64,000 nucleotides of DNA. Source: Saksenaea vasiformis B4078. Lineage: Eukaryota; Mucoromycota; Mucoromycetes; Mucorales; Saksenaeaceae. The notes under the pieces are model-generated. The model saw only the letters and a list, made by a program, of their open reading frames with translations, had not been told where the DNA came from and made no database searches. Position 1 is the first letter of the stretch; every line of letters begins with the position of its first letter. Both the position numbers and the translations under genes were made by a program. Positions 36,691-46,219 of this stretch are shown in pieces. The stretch spans positions 1-64,000 of the forward strand of contig JNDT01001311.1 of assembly GCA_000697055.1 (NCBI GenBank), read 5' to 3'.

Positions 36691-38365
36691 TCATTGATTG
36701 TCGTTGTCTTTTGACGTTTCCTTGTCGCCTTCTTTATGGCGTACTGGGATCTTGATTCCTTGCTTGGCAAAACATTGGGAAAGAGCGGTAGATTCTAATG
36801 AGGAAATGATTAACCTTTGTTGTACAGAAGCTCTTCTGTTTGCTTACGGACGACACCCGGAAACTTCTTCGCTGTATAAACAGTGAAAGGTTCAGTATAT
36901 ACCCGTGCTGGAACATGCATTGGTGATGAATTGCTGATTGTGGCGCGTGTACGAGGCCTGGATTTGCGTTTATGCATACCGTGTGTAAGTGTATGAAAGA
37001 GTGATAGAGATGTATGGGTGTATGGGTTGGAGAAGTGAAAGTGTAGAAAGGTATAGGCGTGTACGTGGAATTTTGCATGTGTATACTTAAGATGATGGTT
37101 GCGCATGTTATCAAACGACTTACGAGCCGACATCAACTAGAGAGAATCCTAGACGGAATCGCCCTTCCGTTCGAAAGCTGATGTCCTGAAACACGAAAAA
37201 GATGCCAAGTTCGCCATGAGTATCGTAGAGCTTGACAGCCGAAGCTACAGAACTACCGACTAGGTTTCGCATTCTTAATGTGTTTGACATTTCGGTTGTT
37301 GGAAACGCAGGATGAAGGACTAGGTTTGCTTCAGTCGTTCCATCCTCTTGCCAGCTGTCGCATAACACAACAAGGAACGAAATGTCAATATCGCTAAATC
37401 CATGCGATTTTTGTTTAGAGAGAAAGAGATAGAGTTATCATTAGCAGTCGAGGAAGACCAAGGCGTATCTTAGATATATCAATAAAAGAACTGTGGTATT
37501 TACTTGGGATTCAGTAGTTGTTCTTTTTGTTTAACGAACAACTGCAGGATAGGCGGCGGCGAGATGGGGCGTCGGTCTTTATCGCCGAATCCACACATAC
37601 GTGCTCTTAGCGGTTGTTGAACAACGACTAATTGGTACTGACTAAAGATGAACGGATAAGATCCGAATGTTTGCATGCCGCCCGGTCTTTTCACAAGTTT
37701 CAAAAAGTAAATTCTTACCGTTCATCCTGGACTGTACTTTGCCAGCCTTCAGCGGGAGAAGGAGCATTCACTTGATGTACATTGTTCCACGGAACGTTTG
37801 AAAAAGAAGTATCGTATCCGAAGCGTTGTTGCTGTCTGTTTGAGTCGTTGCCACTGTTTGTAGCCATGGAAACCAACTCTTTAAAAACATCTTCTTGTCG
37901 TCTAACGGGACCACTGCCTGGAGTAGACAGAAGATTTTGATCAGAAAACTGAACAGTTGAAGACGAAGGAGCCATTCCTGATGCGACGCCAGTAGCAGCA
38001 GCAACAGCAGCCATGTTTTCGTCTCCTCTCGGATGATAGGTAAAATCAGCATATGGATTCATATCTGTTGAGTGTATTGGTAAGGCAGCAACGGAGGAAT
38101 TATGACATAGTTGTTTGAACGAGTGTTGATTGTATTGAGGAGGAGGAGGAGGAGTGTCCATGTTTTGCATAAGGATGCATGATTGCTCGCGTGTTTGTAT
38201 CGTGTAATACGAGGTTGGTACAAGTAACTGAGATCCGTCAAACGGGACAGGTTGTTGACGAGATAAAGAGTGGTCCTGTTCGTCTTTAATGTATTGTTGG
38301 TCGGTTGTATATGCTTGTTCGCGTTTAATGTTTTGAGAACATTCGTTTGTATGAAAAGGCAGCAT
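36691..38365 (-). CDS. Velvet-domain transcription regulator
   Basis: Five exons on the minus strand: 38365-37719, 37686-37504, 37354-37124, 36957-36848 and 36794-36691, giving 424 residues in phase. Residues 1-215 are disordered, Gln/Ser/Pro-rich. The velvet domain occupies the rest: [107 protein letters not shown] and [15 protein letters not shown]. Velvet proteins bind DNA through an NF-kappaB-like fold and control sporulation, light response and secondary metabolism, often as dimers. I cannot assign VeA, VelB or VosA type. The first intron is only 32 nt, and the third (166 nt) holds CATACA-type simple repeats. A purine-rich 5' flank precedes the gene. Confidence 0.93.
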
Positions 38366-39561
38366 ACTATAGACAAAGATACGGTTGCTTTGTGGTAGAG
38401 ATAGACGTCTTTCTTATTTTCCTTTAGTTATTCGACAGTGTAAAGAATGTTTTGCTCGCGTATGGTTGAAGGACTATAGAAGGAGAAAGAAAAGAAAAGA
38501 GAAAGAGATGGAAAGAAAGAGAAAAGAGGACAAAAGAGAATTAAAAATGAAAGAGAGAAAGAGAGCGTTGTTGTACGAAGAAAAATCTTTTCTTGTTACC
38601 TTTCGGTACTTGACTATTTTTTCATCACTTTTTTTTTCCAGTTCCTTTTTCTTTTTCTTTTTCTTCTTACTGCTTCAGAGCACATGTGCTCTTTCTTTTT
38701 CATTTTCTTTTATTTCAACTGTTGTCTCTTTTTTGAATAATAAGGGTCTCCTCATCAACTCACCAATAAAAAGAAAGAAGAACAAAGTCACTATAGAGAA
38801 AGGAAAGAGAACGAGAGACAAAACGACAGAGAATTGATAAATGGGGTTGCAGATAGAACATGTCGTCTCTTTCTACACTATATTTAGTGATCTATCTATG
38901 TGGTTGCCATGCATGCAATTAACGTCTGGTTCTTGGTGATACGTATCATGGAAAAGGAAGGAATAAGATTCGAATAGGAATAACATAATCCTTAGCCTAG
39001 TTGTATGGTTAACATTCTAGAAAGAGTAATATAGATAGAAAAGTCTAGCGCGATTGGTGATGTTCAGAGCTATAAATACGTCTTATGACCATTTTTTTTG
39101 TTTTCCTCACATTCGTTTCTTTTTATCTCTTGCGTATGCGTCTTTGTTTGAATAAGGGACGTACTAGAACTTGATAGCTGATTCCAGATCGGTTCCTGCT
39201 TCCCCTGACATCTGCGTAGCCTAGAACATCATTCATTGATAGTATGTAACGTACACGTCAAGTGGGAAACACTGTTTTCGGTCTGATCCATCGATCGTCT
39301 CTTAGCAAAACGGGAAGTCTAAATTCGTGTGTGACCACACAATTTTACTACTCAGAAAATTTCATATCATTTTAACGTTTTTGCAAAAAAAAAAAAAAAA
39401 AAAAAGAAACTCCACCAGTAGCTCAGCAGCAGGAAAATATTATATATATATAGCAGATTCTTTTTTTTTTCTTTTGTAAGAATAAAAAGGGAAAACAATA
39501 GGAATAAGGATTTATGAAATAAAGAAAAGAAAAGAAAAAAAAAGCTAAATACAAAAAAAAA
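38366..39561. other. Intergenic with long purine and pyrimidine tracts
   Basis: Plus-strand purine-rich sequence at about 38470-38585 is followed by pyrimidine-rich sequence at 38620-38720 and purine again at 38765-38830. A poly-A run (about 39386-39403) and a short TA microsatellite (about 39438-39451) follow. The 150-codon frame at 38385-38837 is translated low-complexity sequence, not a gene. Confidence 0.5.
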
Positions 39562-40869
39562 CTACATGACAAACACACCAAAAGGTGTTTTACTATTGCC
39601 ATTCATGCGAGCAATACCATGTTCGGGGCTTCTGGGTCGGTACTTTTCCCCAATGGTGCCCACATGTCTTCTCATGCTATGGCGAAAGAGGTCTCCTCGT
39701 GGTGGCTGGTCCTCGCGGTATAAGTAAGGGTGCATCATCGGTGAATTCGCCATGTGTAACGATGTTTCTCCGTTCCACTGCATGCTCCCCCCGTGGCTCG
39801 CTGAAGGCGCGGCCTGTCTGGGAAAATTAATAAAACCTTCAGTCTCCATTGGTGTCACCCGTCCTGGTGTTTGCCAATAGCTATCGCTCATTTGGTGACC
39901 CAGCACAGATGCTCTTGTCGACATATCATAAAACAAAGGTTCAGCTTGACTCATCTTTTGATGGGATGATTCGGATCGGCGGTGGTATATAGTAGAATCC
40001 CATGGTGATTCTTCGGCCCACAGAGAGCCCGTCTGCTGCTTCACGTTTTCAATCTCTCCTCTGCTTTCCCAGCCTTTTAGGCCGCCAGTCCAGCTGCGCA
40101 CAAGCTCAAGGAAACGCGTCTTTTCTTCCTCCGTTATTGTTGGTCCAGCGTCATTTTTCTTCGTCGACGCTTCTTCTTTTTCTTCCGCAGTCTGAGATTC
40201 AACCTGAACATGGCCAGCAGTCATAGGAGTAGGAATAGTGGGTGATAGAATGGGTGTGTTATGTCCAGATGAAGTAGGGGAAGTGGAGCAAGAAGAAATG
40301 TTTCCATCTAGATCTTGACTTTTTGCAACCGTAGTAAGGTCAAGTGAGGACATTGGTCGAGTACGTGACACGGGTGAAGTCGGTCCTCGGCGGGTGCTCG
40401 GTGGAACGGATTTGGTCGATATCGATTTACCAGCTGGACGAGGGCCGGCATCATTCCAAGAACCACGCCCAAATCGTAAAGATGAGGATGGCTCAGACCC
40501 TGTCGATTTTGGTCTAGGTAATGAACGTCTCTTTGATTCCACCTTAGGAACCAGCGCTTTCAATCGTTCGATCTCTTGCTGGTAGTCTACGAACTGATTC
40601 ATACCAGCAAATGGATCATCCTCTGGTTTCGTCCCAGATGAAGTGACCTTTTTCTTCACTACATTAGGGTCGCTCCAGACAGGTTGCTTCTTTTTGTTGT
40701 CCTCTACATCACCGGGAAATACTCCGTCTTCTGTCCTAGATCTGTTGAGTGAGTTTCTCGTCGTAAGTCGCACGGCTGGGTTTTTTCCAGATCGGGAAAA
40801 CGCGTCCATCATTGCTCCTTCTGGTTTTGCTTGTTTAGTGGAGAAAGCTGGTTGGGAAATGTACGCCAT
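39562..40869 (-). CDS. Uncharacterised, largely disordered protein (435 aa)
   Basis: A single open exon of 435 codons, the longest uninterrupted frame in this part of the window, with fungal-type codon use and no recognisable domain. The composition is rich in Ser, Pro, Thr, Arg and Lys. A helical segment is predicted at about 90-105 (DYQQEIERLKALVPKVESKRR). Another lies near 265 (EEEKTRFLELVRSWTGGLKGW), whose Trp/Gly pattern looks like the most constrained part. The C-terminus contains HSMRRHVGTIGEKYRPRSPEHG. Many Ser/Thr-Pro sites suggest a phosphorylated regulatory or cytoskeletal protein, but that is inference. I do not recognise a family. Two ATTGG (CCAAT on the coding strand) boxes lie about 450 bp upstream. 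Confidence 0.75.
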   Translation of the reverse strand: MAYISQPAFSTKQAKPEGAMMDAFSRSGKNPAVRLTTRNSLNRSRTEDGVFPGDVEDNKKKQPVWSDPNVVKKKVTSSGTKPEDDPFAGMNQFVDYQQEIERLKALVPKVESKRRSLPRPKSTGSEPSSSLRFGRGSWNDAGPRPAGKSISTKSVPPSTRRGPTSPVSRTRPMSSLDLTTVAKSQDLDGNISSCSTSPTSSGHNTPILSPTIPTPMTAGHVQVESQTAEEKEEASTKKNDAGPTITEEEKTRFLELVRSWTGGLKGWESRGEIENVKQQTGSLWAEESPWDSTIYHRRSESSHQKMSQAEPLFYDMSTRASVLGHQMSDSYWQTPGRVTPMETEGFINFPRQAAPSASHGGSMQWNGETSLHMANSPMMHPYLYREDQPPRGDLFRHSMRRHVGTIGEKYRPRSPEHGIARMNGNSKTPFGVFVM

Positions 40870-41312
40870 GAGCAGGGAATATAATATGAATTAAAAGAGA
40901 AAAGGGAATGAGAAGAAAGGGTAGTTAAATGGTTTCTAATTTATGGTTATTTTTTTTAAGGAAGAGAATAAACAAAGTTCTAGAAATGCGAGCACTGGAA
41001 AAGGAATTAACGGAGTAGAAAGATTGTAAGATGGAGGGTAAAATGGGTCATGAAGTATGTACAGAGGTTCTGTCGAGAAATAAAGATAAAAAGTAGAGGT
41101 GCAATAATGAAACGTTAAAAAACAGATGAATTTCGGTTGTAATGTGGTAGATTAGAGGCGGATCTTACGAGGACACGATGGAGTAGAAGCAATGTCTTCG
41201 CTTGGACAACAGAACAAAACGAATACCAGCCCTTTTTTTTGTTCGACTGCGGTAGAGAAACTAAGCCACCTAATGACAGTGTTATGTCATCATGTCAGCA
41301 GGAAACATTTTG

Positions 41313-41342
41313 ATTGGCTGTGATTTCACGCCTGCGGATTGG
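41313..41342 (-). promoter_or_regulatory. Two CCAAT boxes
   Basis: ATTGG at 41313-41317 and 41338-41342 read CCAAT on the minus strand, 25 bp apart and about 450-470 bp upstream of the 435-residue minus-strand gene. CCAAT boxes bind the HAP/NF-Y complex. Assignment to this gene is positional inference. Confidence 0.35.
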
Positions 41343-41649
41343 TTAGTCCATACGACCGGTGTGGGATGCTATTCTTTTGCTCTCAGACAATCTCACCTAT
41401 TATTTTTCTTCTATCAAAAACACTATTGTAAACACTTATCTTAGATTTATTCCCTGTATTTCCTTATTCTTTTATCTCTATTTTTCTGTCACAGTATATT
41501 TTAACAGAAGGAATAATAAGGATCGGGATAACAAAAGCATGATGCGCATAAAGAAACCACAAGAGAATACATACAGAACAACTGCCGCCATACAAATCAA
41601 AGACCGCTGATCACATGCACATCCATTGTTCCTGACTGACAATCGCGCG

Positions 41650-41741
41650 TAGCAACTCGCGTTTTAAAAACGCATGAAGCATGAAGCAACTCGGGTCTTT
41701 AATACCTGTAGCAACACGGGTTTTAAAAACCTGTGAAGCAC
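41650..41741. repeat. Three tandem palindromic units of about 30 nt
   Basis: Units at 41650-41681, 41682-41708 and 41709-41741 share AGCAAC followed by a self-complementary centre and TGAAGCA. The first centre is GCGTTTTAAAAACGC, the third CGGGTTTTAAAAACCTG, and the middle one is degenerate. Each could fold as a short hairpin. The arms co-vary between units 1 and 3 (CGC/GCG against GGG/CCT). Confidence 0.6.
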
Positions 41742-44035
41742 GTCAGGTTTATCTCGCACACCTTAATTATTTCCTTATTGTATCAACCGATTTTTGTATA
41801 ACTACCCACTCATTTCAATGAATAAAATATCAGGTTATCAGAACACAATCTTCTCTTGGTCTACTCTAGCCATCTCTAAAGGACTTTTCCAAAGATTTTT
41901 CTCTTATTTTCAAAGCCGCCTTTTATTTCTCTGCCTCCGTTGGTTATTCTCAAGAACCACCGTTAACCAGAATCTGCCGATTCTTTTCTTTTTTTTCCCT
42001 CTATTTTTCTTTTATCCTCCCGATTGATTTACAAGCGACGCTGATTCCGCTATCTCTTTTTATTTTCTTTTACGTTTTCTTTTACATTTTCTCTTCCTTT
42101 TACCGAAATTCTATATTTCTTCCGATCCAACTTGCTGATCAGCCGAGAAGTATCTCTATTTCATCTCCATACATCTCTAATTGATTGAATCAATACGAGA
42201 TCGAAGGTAACCATACTAACGATTCTACTAACGCTCATACTCTTTTTCAAACAGATCTCTTTATATATTGTCGATCCAGACAACAGATACTCTATTTTAT
42301 CTTTTCTTTTTTTTTCCTCAAGCTTTACCGCTTACCCAAGTCTTGGTGTTTGACTCAAATCCACACCTGATGCTCACACAAACCGAACTCTTTTTATCTA
42401 CCGAAGCTACCTTTTTCTATATTTTACCAGCTATTTCTGTCATCAAGTTTACGCTTAGACACTACCTGGAAACATCTCTACTTATACCGACAAGTCAAAA
42501 ATGCAGCGTAACACCGGCTGCAGTAACACGTAGCAAAGAAATCAGCATAACGTACTACCTAGAGAAGGTACCAATTATCTAGAGGCAACGGTTTAATAAC
42601 AGTACCCCTGTGATTCCTTGACAGGTGCTGGAGCTTACTAAATTACTGGAAACACTCATTACTTTGTCATGCAATGTATTACTACTGCGATTGTTTATTC
42701 TTGTTTGAATGTAGTTGAAGGCGTTCATTGGTATACGAATACAATGAATATTTTTTTTCTCTATTCAAAATACGTTTGGACATAACGGATTATCATGCTG
42801 CTCAAGGCACTGTTTATTTATTCAAATAACAATGAGGACATGTTATGTATTCCAATATTGTTGAACAAGTCGTTTGTTTTATTTGAATATAACTCGACGC
42901 ATTTCTATTTATCCGAATGAGATTATATTCTTTGTTGTGATCTCTCATGCGAAAGCCTTTCTAGACTGGCTCCTTATATGGCAAGTGCGCCCTAATATGG
43001 TGATTAACATACAAACGCCGCTTAAAAAGCTTTTGCCCGAGTCAATCCTCCTCTTTAGATTGAAGCATCGTTGTGTATCTGGATTACGGGACCCTGTACA
43101 AATTTTCGTATATAACAATTATCTCCAGCTACAAGTAATAGCTGGAATTATATGATTATTCCTTTCCTTGGGAGTCTCACGAATTTTCACATCTTTCAAT
43201 CGATTCAGCGTTAGAAGTCCTTCAGAATTGGCTAGTTTATCGATCACATTAACTTCCTGTTACGCCTGCATGCGGCACTACCCTGTACAGTCGTACATCG
43301 ATAATTTCTGCTCTCACTTTTCTCGGCTCTCAGTTATTTCAACCTTTGTGATGCTCCCACTTCGCAGGCTACAAGTATAAAATTGTAGGTAGAGCCAAGC
43401 TCACCCTTTCCCAGCTGTCAGCCGAATCTCCTTGAGAGTCGAAACTGTTGGGGGATAACTGTGTACGTGTTTTGCCTCCAGTTCCAACTGAGGCGATGTA
43501 CGAATGGAGCATAGCGATGTAGCCGCATGTATAAGGATGCAATGGAAACATCTACACGTAATATATTTACGCTTGACCATAACGCTGCAGATATATGACC
43601 TGGGCGCCCTAAGATACATAAACTCATTAAGCAGTTACTTCACCATCGTGGGGATCTTATATAGGTTGGGATTGGAGTATTTCAGGGGCTCGACTTCCGC
43701 ACAAGTAGGTCGTATTTGTGACCAGATACGCTCTTGAATAGCGGTTGGCTTGAGCATACTTGTGTACGACTGCAGTTTCCCGATCTCGAGGGTTTCCTGT
43801 TGTTGCAAAAGACTCTATATAAGTTAGCAGGGGAAACACTAATAATAGCAAGATCTATTGTAGCTGTTCTACTTGCGTTGCTCAGTCGCTGATAACGGGA
43901 TAAATGGTAGATCGTAACTTATGCCTTTTACGCTGGTCGACTATAACTTGCTCGCATTTCCAACATAGAAGATACAAGTCAAGCTTCTAGACAGATTTCA
44001 GTACGAGAGCCTTTGCATTGAGAAATGGTCTGTTT

Positions 44036-44085
44036 TGCGTTAATCCGAGGAATAGTTCGTGCTTGGATAGCCAGAGTCTTGATTG
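44036..44085 (-). repeat. Dispersed repeat family, copy E (short fragment)
   Basis: On the minus strand this short stretch reads CACGAACTATTCCTCGGATT. It matches the block near the right end of copies A, B and C (e.g. AACTATTCCTTGGATTAA in B). Only about 50 bp aligns. Confidence 0.5.
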
Positions 44086-45060
44086 GCGGAAGGAAAGAAT
44101 TTGAACATCCGGTCATTAACGTAGGAGCTAATAGGACGCAAACAGAATCTCTACTTCGCGTAGAAGGGAGCGGAGGTTAATATATTAATCTTCTTACTCG
44201 TCATCGTAATACCCCGCGGACATCCGGACGTTCTCTTCGGGTTTCAAAATTATAACTAAAACTTTATCAGAATAAGGATTCAATTTGCGAAGACGGAAAG
44301 ACAACTATTGCCGATGAGTGCGGTAGGTTCAAGCTATGGATTACATTGTTGATGATGTGCAGTATCGTCTTGGAACTTTGAACTGCTATACATTGCCCCT
44401 CTATGCTATAAGATTCTCAGTAAGCTGATGGGGTCCCACGCTACAGACAACAACCAGTTCACAGGAGACAACTTTATGACTATTACGCAAACCATCTATG
44501 GGATCAAGACATCAAGTCTTGTGCGACAACATATCGTGAAAATGCGACATAAAACTTATCTCAACTTTTCATCATCCGCTCTCGGGCTGGAACAATACGC
44601 TCTCCGCCATAGTCCCCCGTAAATAGTCACACCTGTTCTGGTACAATCCTCAGATCAAACAGGAAGATCAGTTGCCAGGAGTTGTCCTTTTCTTTTTTGA
44701 ATACGCAATTCAGGCCATTTTCTATGACAAAATGTAATGTAACAATATCATCATCAATCGCTGCGCTTATTGGGTAGATTCTGGTCTATCTTTTTTTGAC
44801 CCGGCAAAGTGCGCCGCCTTTCTTTTTTTTTTTCCCTTGACTCGGTGATCTCTCGGCAAAATTTTATTCTGCCCAAAAATCTTAGTAGCTGTAGTGGACA
44901 CCATATTGCCCGATAATCTCTATACTTTTGTTGCCATGGACAGAAAAGCAGAACTAAAAAAAAAAACGGGTATAATCGTTACTTCCAACGTAGAGATAGG
45001 AAAATAAAGGTAAATCCTAGAGGGGCATGTGATATATTTGTGCAACACGGAAAAAAAAGA

Positions 45061-45258
45061 ATCTGATAATAACGAAAAGGAATCTGGCTACCGTGTTTGA
45101 GCGGAGAATGGGCAGAAACACACGATTTATCTGATCCTTGAGCCATATCAGATGGAGATGAGCTGACATTGAACTGAAAAGAAAAATCTGATAACGTTTT
45201 CACCAATCAGATCAATCCACAGAAATAAATATAAAAGGGCCCCGGTTCGATCTGATAA
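45061..45258 (+). promoter_or_regulatory. Promoter of the phytochelatin-synthase-like gene with six ATCTGAT/ATCAGAT sites
   Basis: ATCTGAT occurs at 45061, 45129, 45186 and 45250, and its reverse complement ATCAGAT at 45147 and 45206. Three of the four forward copies extend to ATCTGATAA. A CCAAT box (45203) and TATAAAAG (45230-45237) lie just before the ATG at 45306. Six near-identical 7-mers within about 200 bp argue for a binding site of a regulator; GATA-type factors recognise similar GATAA cores. The factor is not known. Confidence 0.6.
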
Positions 45259-45305
45259 AACCTCTATTCTCCACTTTTTATCCCTCTATCCCTCCGTTAC
45301 TCGAC

Positions 45306-46219
45306 ATGACTTCTCGCACTTTCTTCCACGCTCGAAACGCTTTCAAACTCCCACTGGCTTACAAACATAACTTCACTCGGAGCTGGTTTCCAAGCACATC
45401 TCAAGCACACCGTCAAGTTACTACAGCTGTCGATACATCATCACATATCCCTTTTCCTTTCCCATTTCAACAACCTCCTAAGCGCCCTGTAAACCTTGTC
45501 AACTTTACCTCAGCTGAAGGCAAACGCCTCTTCCGCGGAGCAATGGACCAAGGTCACGCTGAAAGCTTTTTTAAGCTATTGGGCAACTTTTCATCACAAT
45601 CCTCGCCTATGTTGGGTGGCGTGAGTTCACGTATGTATAACGAAAAAACTTTTAAGAGATCAAGCAACTTATAATTTTTATAACAGTGGCTATGGCGCTC
45701 AACGCTCTGGAAATCGACCCTAAACGTATATGGAAAGGCAACTGGCGCTGGTTCTCGGGTGAACAGATGGAGACATGTTCTTCTAGAGAAGCAGTCCATC
45801 AAAACGGCATTCCCTTTGACGAATTTACTTGTCTTGCACAAACACATTGCGATGTCGAAGCAAAACGCGCCTCGCCCATGGGCTATGAAGAATTCTTACA
45901 AGCTCTCGAGCAAGTCACCTCTAATCCTAACAGCCAGATGGTTGTGAATTACTCAAGATCAAAGCTTGGTCAGCGTGGCCATTCCCATTTCAGTCCTATC
46001 GGTGGTCACAATACTGCCGAAAACATGACTCTGATCATGGATGTCGCTCGCGTAGAGTATCCAAGTATCTGGGTGGAAACTCGCACTCTCTATGAAGCCA
46101 TGATGGAGACTGAGAAGTCCGGTCTTAGTCGCGGGTATTTTATTTTGCGGCCAGGTAAAGCGCAACAATTTCTCAAGTGCAGAGATTGCTCTCGCCAATG
46201 CAACCGCCGACAAGCTTAA
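45306..46219 (+). CDS. Phytochelatin-synthase-like protein lacking the catalytic cysteine
   Basis: Two exons, 45306-45630 and 45687-46219, giving 285 residues. The fold is phytochelatin synthase (papain-like gamma-glutamylcysteine dipeptidyl transpeptidase): FTSAEGKRLFRGAMDQG, LAMALNALEIDPKRIWKGNWRWF, FDEFTCLAQ, HFSPIGGH and LIMDVARVEYPSIWV. The family triad is Cys-His-Asp. His209 and Asp227 are present with the normal 18-residue spacing. The position of the nucleophile (family SEPAYCGL) reads SSPMLGGV, so residue 104 is Gly (codon GGT at 45615-45617). The first ~43 residues contain Arg/Lys, Ser and aromatics and no acidic residue before the Asp at 43, which suggests a mitochondrial presequence. 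The family makes metal-binding phytochelatins from glutathione. This copy is probably not a normal synthase. Confidence 0.9.

Larger units (their letters stand above)
40870..45059. other. Intergenic, AT- and pyrimidine-rich, with a palindromic repeat cluster
   Basis: Plus-strand pyrimidine-rich sequence spans about 41380-42560. The translations there (41794-42027, 42268-42582) are Phe/Leu/Tyr-rich frames typical of such sequence. It also holds CCAAT boxes near 41313, the palindromic repeats at 41650 and repeat fragment E at 44036. No gene is supported. Confidence 0.45.

Noticed and set aside
38385..38837. 150-codon Lys/Glu/Arg-rich then Phe/Ser-rich frame
   Set aside because: Pure low-complexity purine and pyrimidine tracts read as codons.
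41650..41741. CRISPR-like array
   Set aside because: Only three units, palindromic and directly adjacent with no unique spacers, in a eukaryotic genome.
41794..42582. Phe/Tyr/Leu-rich frames that look like small membrane proteins
   Set aside because: They come from pyrimidine-rich sequence, lack similarity and have no splice structure.
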